Positions 1 through 9,099 of a DNA stretch of 64,000 nucleotides are shown one piece after another. This DNA comes from Actinomycetes bacterium (GTDB taxonomy: Bacteria > Actinomycetota > Acidimicrobiia > Spongiisociales > JAHEDJ01). The stretch covers positions 1 through 64,000 of the forward strand of contig JAHEDK010000001.1 in the NCBI GenBank assembly GCA_024641245.1. Reading direction: 5' to 3'. The position numbers and the translations under genes were made by a program. The notes beneath the pieces are model-generated. The model ran no database searches, was not told where the DNA came from, and saw nothing but the letters and a program-made list of their open reading frames with translations. Numbering within the stretch: position 1 is the first letter of the stretch; the number at the start of each line of letters is the position of its first letter.

Positions 1-325
1 CTGGTGCTTCGATCACGTCACGGAGGCCGCCCCGGAGCGCCGCCCTCAGGAGTGGAGCGGTGATGGTGCCTGCGACCAGGACGAGAGAGAGGTCGGGATC
101 GAACTCCTGCAGCATCGTCGCAGCCTTGATGCCCGCTTCATGTGCATGAGATGGCCCAAGCAGCACCAAGCGCATGTCGCCCGACTCGACGGCACGTTGC
201 GCGTCGGCCAGCGTACGCGCGGTCGGGACGCGTCCGTCGAAAGCGCGCTTTGCCTCGTCGAGGAACTCATCATCGTCATCGACGATGATGATCCCGTATT
301 GGTCCCAGTCGTATTCAGTCGTCAT
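1..325 (-). CDS. cpaE: Tad/Flp pilus assembly protein CpaE, N-terminal part (runs off the window)
   Basis: This is the N-terminal 108 residues of a larger protein cut by the window edge. Its ATG overlaps the cpaB stop (ATGA), so the two genes are translationally coupled. The visible part reads as a receiver-like domain: a hydrophobic strand (GIIIVDDDDEF) carrying an acidic cluster, then an alternating strand/helix pattern ending LRDVIEAP. CpaE proteins of Tad pili combine such an atypical receiver domain with a MinD-like ATPase that helps localise the pilus machine. The ATPase part would lie outside the window, so the name rests on the receiver-like start and on the cpaB neighbour. A stand-alone response regulator is the alternative. 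Confidence 0.7.
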   Translation of the reverse strand, partial: MTTEYDWDQYGIIIVDDDDEFLDEAKRAFDGRVPTARTLADAQRAVESGDMRLVLLGPSHAHEAGIKAATMLQEFDPDLSLVLVAGTITAPLLRAALRGGLRDVIEAP

Positions 326-1272
326 TCTTCGAGGAGCAACGCTTCCAGGTCGGCAAGGAACGGGAACAGTTTTGTTAGGTAGCCAAACTCCGGTCCGTAT
401 AGGGCTTCCACGGTCACACCCTCGGTCGGCTGGTCCGACACGGCAACGAACCCGGGCGGCACGAGCGTCAACCAGGTCGAGCCATTCTCACGGCCGAACA
501 CGAGTTTCTCGGCCTGGTCGGGAGACACCTCAAGAGTAAGAACGACCACGCTGCTTTCTTCCTCCGGGACCGTCACCGCCCCATCTTCGGTGGTCTGAGG
601 AACGACGACCTCCGCAGGAGCGTCTTCTTCCGGCTTGACATCTTTGCCAACGGCGAGAACTGGAACGCCTTGCAGTGTGTATCGGGTGAAGGCTTTGGTG
701 ATGGTGTTGGTCTGCACCGGCTGTCCATCGGCAGGGGCGGGCTCTTCCGGCTGCACGTCTCCGATGATGACTTCCTCGCCGACCGGCACCTCGATCTCGA
801 GTTCCATGGAAACGATCACATTCACCCGATCACCGGGCTCGATGAAACCGTTAACGCCCTGTTCCAGTGCAACCGAAACTGTCACGGCTTCCTTGCCGTC
901 GGCAATCCGGCCGGCCAGCGGCGCGATTTCTGTAGTGATCGCCACCCACTGATCGGTGGTCAACACCTGCCCACCGGAAATAGGACCGGCGGCCACCCGG
1001 CCGGCCAGCGTCGCTTCCAGTTTCTCGATCGAATCGATGGCATTCTGGGGAACGAGGCGGGCTTCTTCTTCGCTTTCCACATAGCGGAACTGCTCGATGA
1101 CGGCCGCTCCGGTAGTGCCCTCCGGGAGACCCTCGAGCGCGCGATAGACGACCTGATAGGTGCGGTCCTTGGCAGCCTCCTCTTCGACGCCGGAGAGGAA
1201 GTTGTACACGGCAAACGTGGCGATGGCCGCCAACAGCAGCGCAACCACCAGGACGAGTGTCCGCCTACCCAT
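322..1272 (-). CDS. cpaB: Tad/Flp pilus assembly protein CpaB (RcpC family)
   Basis: A 316-residue protein with one N-terminal membrane anchor (about residues 4-25, LVLVVALLLAAIATF) followed by an extracytoplasmic region. A SAF-like segment covers residues 40-150, including the typical VSVALEQGVNGFIEPGDRVNVIVS stretch in shorter blocks, and a beta-rich RcpC-type region follows. CpaB is thought to connect the secretin and inner-membrane parts of the Tad pilus machine. The ATG at 1272 has a strong ribosome binding site (AAGGAGA) five to six bases upstream. The last codons overlap the cpaE start. The C-terminal tail is acidic and leucine-rich. The 218 bases between this gene and rpsA hold its leader; I see no clear promoter there. 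Confidence 0.88.
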   Translation of the reverse strand: MGRRTLVLVVALLLAAIATFAVYNFLSGVEEEAAKDRTYQVVYRALEGLPEGTTGAAVIEQFRYVESEEEARLVPQNAIDSIEKLEATLAGRVAAGPISGGQVLTTDQWVAITTEIAPLAGRIADGKEAVTVSVALEQGVNGFIEPGDRVNVIVSMELEIEVPVGEEVIIGDVQPEEPAPADGQPVQTNTITKAFTRYTLQGVPVLAVGKDVKPEEDAPAEVVVPQTTEDGAVTVPEEESSVVVLTLEVSPDQAEKLVFGRENGSTWLTLVPPGFVAVSDQPTEGVTVEALYGPEFGYLTKLFPFLADLEALLLEE

Positions 1273-1490
1273 TGAGTCTCCTTAAATCATGAGGGCCGCG
1301 ATCGAACGGCATCAAAACCCCAAAGTACCAATTTGTTGCAGGGGCGCGCACAGCGACGCGGTCGGTGAAAGCCCAACCGTTACCGTACACAAAATCCCCC
1401 TGTTGTCGCAGAGTCATCGTTATTCAGTCTCCCCGGCCCTGCCACCAGCACCGAGGCTGCCACAGATCGTGAAATTGTCAAGCCGCGTTC

Positions 1491-3107
1491 TCAGCGCCGG
1501 CCAATCCCGCGTTCTTTGAGTTCTTGCAGGATAGCCTCGAGACTCGAATCTACGTTGAATGAACGCTCTTCGGTTGTCTCCGGCTCTCGCTCGAATTCCC
1601 GGCGCTCGGGCGGACGGCGCCGCGGCTCACGCGGCGCTGAGGTTGCAGCCGCCGACGGCGGCGCCGGCCGGTCCTGCCAATCGGGAGAAGCCTGCTTGAT
1701 CGATAAGCTCACCCGGCGGCGACCTTCGTCCATCTCGGTGACCTTGACTTTGACCGGCTGTCCGATCGATAGCTCGAGTTCCGGTGACTCCACCCGATGG
1801 GCGGCGATCTCCGAAACATGCACCAGACCCTCGACGCCGTCGCCGACGGAGACGAACGCTCCGAATGGGACCGTCTTCGTCACCGTGCCGTCGACAACCG
1901 AGCCCACGTCATGCACACTCGAGAAGGCTTCCCAGGGATCTTCCATAGTCTGTTTGATCGACAGGGAGATCCGTTCGCGATCGAGATCGACTTCGAGCAC
2001 CTTGATCATCACTTCGTCACCGACCTTCACAACCTCGGAAGGATGGTTGACGTGCTGAAAGGAGAGTTCGGACACGTGCACGAGTCCGTCCATGCCGCCC
2101 AGGTCGACGAAGGCACCGAAATTCACCACCGAGGAGACCACTCCCGGGCGAATCTCACCCACTGCCAACTCGTCGAGGAACGCCTGGCGTTGCTCGGCCT
2201 GGGCCTCTTCAAGGAACGCCCGCCGTGACAACACGACGTTGTTGCGATTCCGATCGAGTTCGATGACCTTGGCCTCGATATCTTGCCCGACGTACTGGTC
2301 GAGGTCGCGCACCCTGCGCAACTCAACGAGCGAGGCTGGCAGGAATCCCCGAAGGCCGATGTCGACGATGAGGCCGCCTTTGACAACCTCGATGACGGGG
2401 CCCGTCACGGTGCCACCCTCGTGGGTGATGGTCTCGATTCGGCCCCAAGCACGCTCGTACTGTGCACGTTTCTTCGAGAGGATGAGACGACCCTCGTCGT
2501 CTTCTTTGTCGAGGACCACCGCCTCGATGCGCTCACCAGGCGAGACGACGTCGGCCGGATTCACGTTGTTGCGAATAGACAGCTCGGAAGCCGGGATCAC
2601 ACCCTCGGATTTGTAACCGATGTCGACCAGGACCTCGTTCTGATCGATGCCGACGACGGTGCCTTCGACGATGTCACCTTCGGAGAACTCGAGGACCGTG
2701 TGGGCGAGCGCGGCCTCGAAGTCATCAGCGATATCGTCCGGCAGGTCTGCAAGCGTCTTGACGACGATCGGCTTCGGGGGCTGGCGAACGACTGCCTCAA
2801 CAGGAGTTGCCTCAGGGGCTTCCTCGGCGGGCGTTTCGGAGGCGGCTTCCTCCGGCGCTTCGGAGACTTCCGCAGCGGGCTTCTCGGCAAGGAGTCCGGC
2901 GGCCGGTTCTTCGGCGACCTCCTCGGCGACGGGTGGGACCGTCTCCTCAGGTGCGTCTTCGACTGCTTGTGCAACGGCTTCCGCCACTACGACTTCGTCT
3001 GTCGTTTCGATCTGATCAGTTTCGGCCGCCGGAGTTTCCGGTTCGAGGTCGGCCACCGCGTCGCTCGCCTCATCAGCGATAGGCGCGGATTCGTTTTCGG
3101 TCGTCAT
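1491..3107 (-). CDS. rpsA: 30S ribosomal protein S1 with a long acidic N-terminal extension
   Basis: 538 residues with four S1 RNA-binding domains at about 143-213, 230-297, 317-386 and 402-472. The last two carry the typical VNFGAFVDLGG...GLVHVSELS and VPFGAFVSVGDG...GLVHVSEI patterns. S1 binds mRNA on the small ribosomal subunit and helps initiation. Residues 1-115 are an Ala/Glu/Pro-rich acidic stretch with almost no basic residues, longer than in typical actinobacterial S1. The C-terminal 65 residues are basic and proline-rich, ending in a short amphipathic helix (SSLEAILQELKERG). The ATG at 3107 is preceded by GGAGGAA at good spacing. polA lies 138 bases upstream on the same strand, an arrangement common in Actinobacteria. 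Confidence 0.95.
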   Translation of the reverse strand: MTTENESAPIADEASDAVADLEPETPAAETDQIETTDEVVVAEAVAQAVEDAPEETVPPVAEEVAEEPAAGLLAEKPAAEVSEAPEEAASETPAEEAPEATPVEAVVRQPPKPIVVKTLADLPDDIADDFEAALAHTVLEFSEGDIVEGTVVGIDQNEVLVDIGYKSEGVIPASELSIRNNVNPADVVSPGERIEAVVLDKEDDEGRLILSKKRAQYERAWGRIETITHEGGTVTGPVIEVVKGGLIVDIGLRGFLPASLVELRRVRDLDQYVGQDIEAKVIELDRNRNNVVLSRRAFLEEAQAEQRQAFLDELAVGEIRPGVVSSVVNFGAFVDLGGMDGLVHVSELSFQHVNHPSEVVKVGDEVMIKVLEVDLDRERISLSIKQTMEDPWEAFSSVHDVGSVVDGTVTKTVPFGAFVSVGDGVEGLVHVSEIAAHRVESPELELSIGQPVKVKVTEMDEGRRRVSLSIKQASPDWQDRPAPPSAAATSAPREPRRRPPERREFEREPETTEERSFNVDSSLEAILQELKERGIGRR

Positions 3108-3245
3108 GGGTGGTTGTGTTTCCTCCGAGAGAGATACTCTCGCGACGGAACGTCACGAGGCGGCAAGAGTGTATCACGGAACAGCATCCGGCCTCCAGTC
3201 GAAATCCGGCGAGCTTGCAGATCGTCCCAGCAGCGGGAGTCCGGA

Positions 3246-5864
3246 TTACCCCTTGCACTCCGCCAGGTTGGCTCCAGTCGAGACGTCGACTCGCAGCGGC
3301 ACCGAGAGATCGACGATGCTCTCCATCGTCGAGCGCAGTAGTCCGGTCGCTTCCGTCATCTCGTCCGGCGGGACTTCGAGCACGAGTTCATCGTGGATTT
3401 GGAGCAGCATCGTCGATTCGAGGTTGGCCAGGCGGGTGTCGAGTTCGACCATCGCCTTCTTGATGATGTCCGCCGCCGCTCCCTGAATCGGAGCATTCAG
3501 TGCCATCCGCTCCCCCATCTGACGGATGCGGAAGTTGTCGCTCTTCAGTTCGGGGAGGTACCGGCGCCGGCCGAACAACGTCTCGGTGTATCCCAGCCGC
3601 TTGGCGTCCACGACCACAGAGTCCATGAACGCCCGCACATCGGGGAACTGAGCGAAGTAGGCGTCGATGTGCTCGGTCGCTTCCTCGCGGGTGATCTCCA
3701 GCCGGTCGGCCAGGCCGAACGCCTCCATTCCGTACAGCAGCCCGAAGTTGATGGCCTTCGCCCTTCTCCGCAACTCGACGGGAACGTCATCGAGATCCCT
3801 GCCGAACACCCGGGCGGCGGTAGCGGTGTGAATGTCCTGATCATTCGTGAATGCCTCGAGCAAACCGGGGTCGCCGCTGAGGTGGGCGAGGATACGAAGT
3901 TCGATCTGCGAATAGTCGGCCACCACGAACGTCCACCCGGCCTCCGGAACGAAGGCCCGCCGGATCAGACGACCCGTCTCCGACCGCACCGGAATGTTCT
4001 GGAGATTCGGATTGTCTGAAGAGAGCCGTCCGGTCGAAGCGGCAATCTGATTGAAGGAGGTGTGGATCCGCCCATCTGCGGCGATCAAGGGCAGATAGCC
4101 GTCCACATACGTCGACCGCAACTTCTCGAGTTCGCGGTATCGGAGCAGATGCTCGACGATCGGGTGAGCGTCCCCCAGCTTCTTCAACACCGAGGCGTCG
4201 GTCGACGGAGCCCCCTTCGAGGTCTTCTTGAGAACAGGGAGGTCGAGCCGGTCGTAGAGCACCTCACGCAACTGCAACGTTGAGTTGATGTTGAAAGGCC
4301 CGCCCGCCGCCTCATGAATCAGCACTTCGAGATCGGCCAGCTGAGCCCTGAGGTCGTCGCCGAGCCCTTCGAGGTACTTCCGATCAATGCCGACGCCTCG
4401 CTCCTCCATCCTCGCCAGCACACCGAGCAGCGGGATCTCGACTTCGTCGAACAAGGCCCGCTCGCTGCGCGTGTCGAGTTCATCCATCAGCGCCCGGGAA
4501 AGCCGGCGGAGCACCACGGCCCGCCGGCCCGCCCCTTCGAGATCCGGTCCACCGGAGAAATCGAACGCGCCCTGGCTGCCACCGGACGGCTCTGTATCGG
4601 GTGACTCGACCTCGAGACCCAGGTAGCGATCCGCCAGATCGCGCAACTCGAAAGAGCGGGCGGCCGGGTCGATGAGGTAGGCAGCCAACGCTGTATCCAG
4701 ATCGAGTCCATGGACCTCGACCTTCCTGGCCATCATCTCGCGTACGAAGCCCTTGGCATCATGAGCGGTCTTGGGAACCTCTTCATCTTCGAGGAAGCGG
4801 CTCCATTCATCGATGCGGTCTATGGGCAAGAAGGCGGCAGTTTGATCATCGACTGCGACGACAACGCCGACCAGGTCACCCCCGTCATGGATCGGATCGA
4901 ACGCGATTCGATCCATCCCGGCGAGCAGTTCGATCAACTCGTGACCGGGCGGGATCAGCACTTCGACGTCGAGCGCCTCCACCTCCGGTGCGCCGTCCGG
5001 ATGCACCGCCATCAGTTCATCGAAGAGCGACTGGAACTCGAGGCTCTGGAACAGGACCTTCATCCGGTCGAGATCCCAGTTCGTCCAGGTCAGCTCGTCC
5101 ACAACTGCACCCGTATCGAGATCGAGGATGAGCCGCATCAGATGCTGGTTGAGGAACGCCTGGGTACGCGCCGCCTCTAGGTTCTCGCGCAGTTTGGGCG
5201 TCATCTCATCGAGATGCTCGTAGATGCTCTCGAGTGTTCCGTAGGAGGCGACCAGCCGCGCCGCCGTCTTCTCGCCGACGCCCGGTACGCCGGGCAGATT
5301 GTCTGAGGTGTCGCCGCGCAGTGCTGCGTAGTCGACGTACTGCGCCGGGCTGATGCCGTAGCGCTCGGTCACCCACGGCTCGTCGGCCATGACGATGTCG
5401 GAAATGCCGCGGCGGGTGTAGACCACCTTCACCCGATCATTCACCAACTGGAAGGCGTCGCGATCACCCGTGACGATCAGCACATCCCAACCCTGATCGG
5501 AGGCACTCGAAGCAACGCTGCCGATGATGTCGTCCGCCTCGTAGCCCTCCATGCGGAACTGGGTGATCCCCAATGAGTCGAGCACCTCATCGATCAGTGG
5601 CAATTGACTGCGGAACGTGTCGGGAGCTTTTTCACGCTGTGCCTTGTACTCGGGGTATTCGTCGGTGCGGAACGTCTGCCGCCCTACGTCCCAGGCCACG
5701 GCGAGGCCGTCGACTGGGTGATCCTTGAGAAGACGGATCAGCATTCTGGCGAACCCGTAGACCGAATTGGTGACTTGCCCCGATTGAGTGGCGAGATCTT
5801 CTGGGAGCGCGTAGAACGCGCGGTAGGCCAGGCTATGGCCGTCGAGCAGGGCGAGAGTCGGCAT
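3246..5864 (-). CDS. polA: DNA polymerase I
   Basis: 872 residues, full length. The N-terminal part (about 1-290) is a 5'-3' flap nuclease domain with acidic clusters such as EGYEADDIIGS and VTGDRDAFQLV. The middle part corresponds to the 3'-5' exonuclease fold, but where proofreading enzymes have a DxE motif this protein reads FDPIHDGG, so the activity is probably lost, as in several actinobacterial enzymes. The polymerase domain has motif A (DYSQIELRILAHL, near residue 648), the O-helix region (RRRAKAINFGLLYG) and motif C (QIHDELVLEV, near 821). It fills gaps in Okazaki fragment processing and excision repair. The ATG is 9 bases after the stop of the small upstream gene, so the two are probably co-transcribed. 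Confidence 0.96.
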   Translation of the reverse strand: MPTLALLDGHSLAYRAFYALPEDLATQSGQVTNSVYGFARMLIRLLKDHPVDGLAVAWDVGRQTFRTDEYPEYKAQREKAPDTFRSQLPLIDEVLDSLGITQFRMEGYEADDIIGSVASSASDQGWDVLIVTGDRDAFQLVNDRVKVVYTRRGISDIVMADEPWVTERYGISPAQYVDYAALRGDTSDNLPGVPGVGEKTAARLVASYGTLESIYEHLDEMTPKLRENLEAARTQAFLNQHLMRLILDLDTGAVVDELTWTNWDLDRMKVLFQSLEFQSLFDELMAVHPDGAPEVEALDVEVLIPPGHELIELLAGMDRIAFDPIHDGGDLVGVVVAVDDQTAAFLPIDRIDEWSRFLEDEEVPKTAHDAKGFVREMMARKVEVHGLDLDTALAAYLIDPAARSFELRDLADRYLGLEVESPDTEPSGGSQGAFDFSGGPDLEGAGRRAVVLRRLSRALMDELDTRSERALFDEVEIPLLGVLARMEERGVGIDRKYLEGLGDDLRAQLADLEVLIHEAAGGPFNINSTLQLREVLYDRLDLPVLKKTSKGAPSTDASVLKKLGDAHPIVEHLLRYRELEKLRSTYVDGYLPLIAADGRIHTSFNQIAASTGRLSSDNPNLQNIPVRSETGRLIRRAFVPEAGWTFVVADYSQIELRILAHLSGDPGLLEAFTNDQDIHTATAARVFGRDLDDVPVELRRRAKAINFGLLYGMEAFGLADRLEITREEATEHIDAYFAQFPDVRAFMDSVVVDAKRLGYTETLFGRRRYLPELKSDNFRIRQMGERMALNAPIQGAAADIIKKAMVELDTRLANLESTMLLQIHDELVLEVPPDEMTEATGLLRSTMESIVDLSVPLRVDVSTGANLAECKG

Positions 5865-5873
5865 GAACCGTGA

Positions 5874-6155
5874 TCATAGGTCCCGGATCCGATCGAGGAG
5901 CTTGCGTCGCTTCTCCTCGAGTTTCAGACGGCGCGCTTGCACTTCGGCGACCGCCCGTTCGAACCTGGCAACATCTGCGGCTGTCTGGCGGGCGCCGGCC
6001 CGATCCTCCGGGTGATCTGACACCGCGGCATCACGCTGGGCGTCGTCGTTGAGGTGACGGTGGAACTGAAGCTCCTCGAACACCTGCGCTTCTTCCCGCT
6101 CCAGTTCGGCGAGGCGCTCGTTCATCTGGAAGATACGTCGTTCTATGCGGGACAT
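5874..6155 (-). CDS. small charged coiled-coil protein of unknown function
   Basis: About 93 residues from the ATG at 6155 (MSRIERRIFQMNERL...). Another in-frame ATG lies at 6176, but that is only 5 bases past the end of the tRNA gene. The open frame continues further upstream only because it reads through the tRNA, so longer starts are not credible. The sequence is almost wholly helical and rich in Glu, Arg and Leu (LAELEREEAQVFEEL, then ARRLKLEEKRRKLLDRIRDL in pieces), which predicts a coiled coil. I do not recognise a family. It lies directly upstream of polA, 9 bases apart on the same strand, so it probably shares the polA transcript. A role linked to polA is only suggested by position. 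Confidence 0.6.
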   Translation of the reverse strand: MSRIERRIFQMNERLAELEREEAQVFEELQFHRHLNDDAQRDAAVSDHPEDRAGARQTAADVARFERAVAEVQARRLKLEEKRRKLLDRIRDL

Positions 6156-6180
6156 CGGATTCCGGGTGGCGGGCATGTAG

Positions 6181-6264
6181 TGCCGGGGGCGGGACTTGAA
6201 CCCGCACGGACCAAGGTCCAATGGATTTTGAGTCCATCGCGTCTGCCAATTTCGCCACCCCGGC
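6181..6264 (-). tRNA. tRNA-Leu (anticodon CAA)
   Basis: Read on the minus strand this 84-base sequence folds as a type II tRNA. The acceptor stem is GCCGGGG with CCCCGGC plus discriminator A. The anticodon arm is ATGGA-CTCAAAA-TCCAT with anticodon CAA. The long variable arm is GGACC-TT-GGTCC and the T arm is GCGGG-TTCAAGT-CCCGC. It reads UUG leucine codons. The 3' CCA is not encoded; the next bases are CTA. It lies just upstream of the small gene before polA on the same strand. Confidence 0.97.
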
Positions 6265-6465
6265 TCGGCGGGAAGTGTAGAGCATACGACAGGCCCGTTC
6301 GCCACGCCTCGCCATCGCCGCAAAGCCTTCCGCAATTCCTGATGAGGAGTAATCTGAAGGTGCAACGGTCACTCGAAATCTGGATCGCTCTTCGCCGCAT
6401 CCCCCCACTCCCCACTCCCGGCTGGAACGGTCCGAGTTTCATACGGGTGACCGTTGCTCATAGAC

Positions 6466-6541
6466 GGTTTTAGGTTCTGGGTTTTAGGTTCTAAGTAGGT
6501 TGTGGCGCGTCAGAACTCATAACTTAGAACCTAGAACCTCT
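6466..6541. repeat. heptamer tandem repeats in two inverted blocks after trpA
   Basis: Four 7-base units lie at 6466-6493 (GGTTTTA, GGTTCTG, GGTTTTA, GGTTCTA). Three more lie in opposite orientation at 6521-6541 (AACTTAG, AACCTAG, AACCTCT). The blocks pair: AGGTTCTAAGT at 6486-6496 is the exact reverse complement of 6522-6532, an 11-bp stem with a 25-base loop. The element lies directly past the trpA stop, so it could act as a transcription end or mRNA-protecting hairpin for the trp operon. The same 7-base period appears at 14505, 15501, 15560, 22591 and 32553. Confidence 0.85.
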
Positions 6542-6542
6542 T

Positions 6543-7340
6543 TCACAATGCCGCCCGGAACTCCCTCACGGCGGTGGCCAACGAAGCGATGGCCTCCGTC
6601 GGGGTTTGCGCCTCCAGGGCCCGGCGGACCAAGGCTGAGCCGACTATCACACCGTCGGCCGATCCTGCAATGGCAGCTGCTTGCTCCGGGGTCGAAATGC
6701 CCACTCCCATCACCAGCGGGATACCGGTCACTTCCCGGATTCTTCTTGCGAGTTCCCCGGCCCGACTACTGGCGATCTTGCGTTCGCCCGTGACCCCGAG
6801 ATCGGCGACGCCGTAGATGAAGACCGGTTCTGCCTCGACGATCCGGCGCAGTCGTGCCTCCGTCGTCGTTGGGGCTGCGAACAGAACCATGCCGAGTCCG
6901 GCCCGTTCGACTGCCGCCTTGATGGGACCCGCTTCCTCGAGGGGGAGATCGGCAACGATCACCCCGCTGACGCCGTGATCGGCCGCCCGGCGGGCAAACT
7001 CATCTGGTCCGGCCTGCACGACGACGTTGGCGTAGGTCATGACGAGAGCCGGCAAGCCGGTCCGGGCGATCACCCTACCGGCGATTTCGAGCCCCTCCTC
7101 GAGGCCCACGCCGGCAGCCAGGGCACGCGCCCCGCCTTCCTGAATGATGGGGCCATCCATCAGCGGATCCGAATACGGGATTCCCACCTCGAACCCGTCG
7201 GCACCGGCCCCGGCCATCGCCTCGAACATCTCGACCGCGTGTCCGGGATCCGGCAATCCGGCCGTCATGAAGGGCAAGAGCGCGGTCGAGTTATCGGCGC
7301 GGCGAGCGGCGAACATCAACCTCAGTCGTTCGGCGCTCAC
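6543..7340 (-). CDS. trpA: tryptophan synthase alpha subunit
   Basis: 265 residues forming a TIM barrel. The catalytic glutamate region [15 protein letters not shown] is near residue 50, and the phosphate-binding part [27 protein letters not shown] lies near the end, seen here in parts. It cleaves indole-3-glycerol phosphate to indole, which is passed to TrpB. The start is GTG at 7340, overlapping the trpB stop (GTGA), so the subunits are translationally coupled. It is the last gene of the trpCFBA run. A heptamer repeat hairpin follows the stop. Confidence 0.96.
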   Translation of the reverse strand: MSAERLRLMFAARRADNSTALLPFMTAGLPDPGHAVEMFEAMAGAGADGFEVGIPYSDPLMDGPIIQEGGARALAAGVGLEEGLEIAGRVIARTGLPALVMTYANVVVQAGPDEFARRAADHGVSGVIVADLPLEEAGPIKAAVERAGLGMVLFAAPTTTEARLRRIVEAEPVFIYGVADLGVTGERKIASSRAGELARRIREVTGIPLVMGVGISTPEQAAAIAGSADGVIVGSALVRRALEAQTPTEAIASLATAVREFRAAL

Positions 7341-8506
7341 GACCGGGCCTCGGCGATCTGCTGAACATCTTTGTCACCCCGACCGGAGAGATTGACCAGG
7401 ACCGTCTTGCCCTGGAGTTCCCCGGCGGCCTTGGCGATCCAAGAGATCGCATGAGCAGATTCGAGGGCGGGAATGATGCCTTCGGTCCTGGCCAGCAAGC
7501 TGACTCCTTCGAGCGACTCGTCGTCCGTGATCGAAACGTAGCGAGCGAGACCGAGGTCCTGGAAGTAGGCGTGTTCCGGCCCGACTCCTGGATAGTCGAG
7601 TCCGGCGGAAATGGAGTGCGCCTCCTGTACCTGACCGTCGGCGTCCTGCAGGAGGTAGGTGCGGGTTCCGTGGAGAATCCCGGGCGAGCCCTCACCCAGC
7701 GAGGCACCATGCCGGCCGGTCTCGATGCCCTCTCCCGCCGCTTCGACTCCAACGAGATCTATGCCCAAACCGGCGAAGGGGTAGAACATCCCGATGGCGT
7801 TCGACCCGCCGCCAACGCACGCCACGACGACATCCGGCAGATCCTCTCCCAGTTGCGCGAGTGACTCATCGCCGATCACCCGCTGGAATTCACGCACCAT
7901 CCAGGGGAAGGGATGCGGACCGACCACCGAACCGATCACATAGTGGGTGGTCTCGACGGTTCCCACCCAATCCCGCATAGCTTCGTTAACTGCATCTTTC
8001 AGCGTGCCGGCTCCACTCGTAACCGGGATGACCCGGGTGCCGAGCATCTGCATGCGATACACATTCAGCGACTGACGTTCGATATCCTTCTCACCCATGA
8101 ACACGTCGCACTCGAGGCCGAGGAGGGCGGCGGCCGTCGCCGTGGCGACGCCGTGCTGTCCGGCTCCGGTTTCTGCGATGACGCGCGGTTTGCCCATGCG
8201 GCGGGCGAGGAGAACCTGAGCGATGGCGTTGTTGATCTTGTGGGCGCCGGTGTGAGCAAGATCCTCCCGCTTGAGCAACACCCGGAATCCGAGCTGAGCA
8301 CTCAAGCGTTCCGCCTCGAAAATCGGGGTGGGGCGCCCGACGAAATCCTTCAGCAGGCGGTCGAGATCGCCCCGGAACGCCGGGTCCGCCCAGGCGCCCT
8401 CAAAGGCGTGCTCCAGCTCTTCGAGTGCAGGCATCAACGTCTCGGGAGCGAACCGCCCTCCGAACTCGCCGAAGCGGCCTCGTGCATCGGGTCGTTCCAG
8501 TTTCAT
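7337..8506 (-). CDS. trpB: tryptophan synthase beta subunit
   Basis: 389 residues from the ATG at 8506, which overlaps the trpF stop as ATGA. A longer open frame extends upstream into trpF, but the conserved protein begins [19 protein letters not shown], the normal TrpB start. The PLP lysine is in [10 protein letters not shown], and the phosphate-binding glycine run is GGGSNAIG. This is the TrpB1 type that pairs with TrpA, not the stand-alone TrpB2. It condenses indole and serine to tryptophan. Confidence 0.97.
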   Translation of the reverse strand: MKLERPDARGRFGEFGGRFAPETLMPALEELEHAFEGAWADPAFRGDLDRLLKDFVGRPTPIFEAERLSAQLGFRVLLKREDLAHTGAHKINNAIAQVLLARRMGKPRVIAETGAGQHGVATATAAALLGLECDVFMGEKDIERQSLNVYRMQMLGTRVIPVTSGAGTLKDAVNEAMRDWVGTVETTHYVIGSVVGPHPFPWMVREFQRVIGDESLAQLGEDLPDVVVACVGGGSNAIGMFYPFAGLGIDLVGVEAAGEGIETGRHGASLGEGSPGILHGTRTYLLQDADGQVQEAHSISAGLDYPGVGPEHAYFQDLGLARYVSITDDESLEGVSLLARTEGIIPALESAHAISWIAKAAGELQGKTVLVNLSGRGDKDVQQIAEARS

Positions 8507-9099
8507 GCGTTCTTGGCCTCCCTCACGAACGCCCTGATGCGTTCGGGATCTTTCACACCGGCAGCAGACTCTAGGCCGGTGGAGGCGTCGACACCCCACG
8601 GGTGAACCCGGGTGATCGCCTCCACCACATTGTCCGGGCTCAGTCCCCCGGCCAGCACGAAGTCGCGCTCCATTCCTTCGGTCAGACTCCAGTCGAACGG
8701 CGTGCCGGTTCCGCCGGGCCGGCCCGGCTGAAAGGTGTCGAGCAACGGAATTCGATCCGCCGCGATCTCGGCAAGGTCGACGGCCGCGCTCATGGACACG
8801 GGATGGAGCACGAACAATCCCCCGGCGAGCGCCGCGTCGCCTGCAGCCTGTGCGAACCGACCGTGCGGTTGGACGCCGCTTGCGCCGGTGCCTTCTACCC
8901 AGCGCATCAGCTGGTCCGGTTCGGCATCCACCGTTACAAGCACCGTGTCTACGGGGAGGCCGGCACCGAGAGCTCGGGCGGTTGCGGGTGACACGCGCCG
9001 GGGCGAATCAGCCAGAACGAATCCGACTGCATCGGCTCCTGTTTCAACCGCCACTTCGACGTCCCTACGCAGGCGCAATCCACACACCTTTACCCACAT
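8503..9099 (-). CDS. trpF: phosphoribosylanthranilate isomerase
   Basis: 198 residues, a small TIM barrel. The N-terminal VKVCGLR holds the catalytic cysteine. [19 protein letters not shown] and [10 protein letters not shown] are the typical phosphate-binding parts, and VDASTGLE near the C-terminus is conserved. It carries out the Amadori rearrangement in tryptophan synthesis. Many Actinobacteria lack a separate trpF and use PriA for both histidine and tryptophan synthesis, so a dedicated trpF here is informative. The ATG shares a base with the trpC stop (TGATG). Confidence 0.95.
   Translation of the reverse strand: MWVKVCGLRLRRDVEVAVETGADAVGFVLADSPRRVSPATARALGAGLPVDTVLVTVDAEPDQLMRWVEGTGASGVQPHGRFAQAAGDAALAGGLFVLHPVSMSAAVDLAEIAADRIPLLDTFQPGRPGGTGTPFDWSLTEGMERDFVLAGGLSPDNVVEAITRVHPWGVDASTGLESAAGVKDPERIRAFVREAKNA

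Noticed and set aside
2283-3341. 352-codon plus-strand frame antisense to rpsA
   Set aside because: It mirrors the S1 gene, whose four domains are certain; no motif is found in the antisense frame.
6156-6365. Upstream extension of the small gene before polA
   Set aside because: It reads straight through the tRNA-Leu gene; the peptide there is just translated tRNA.
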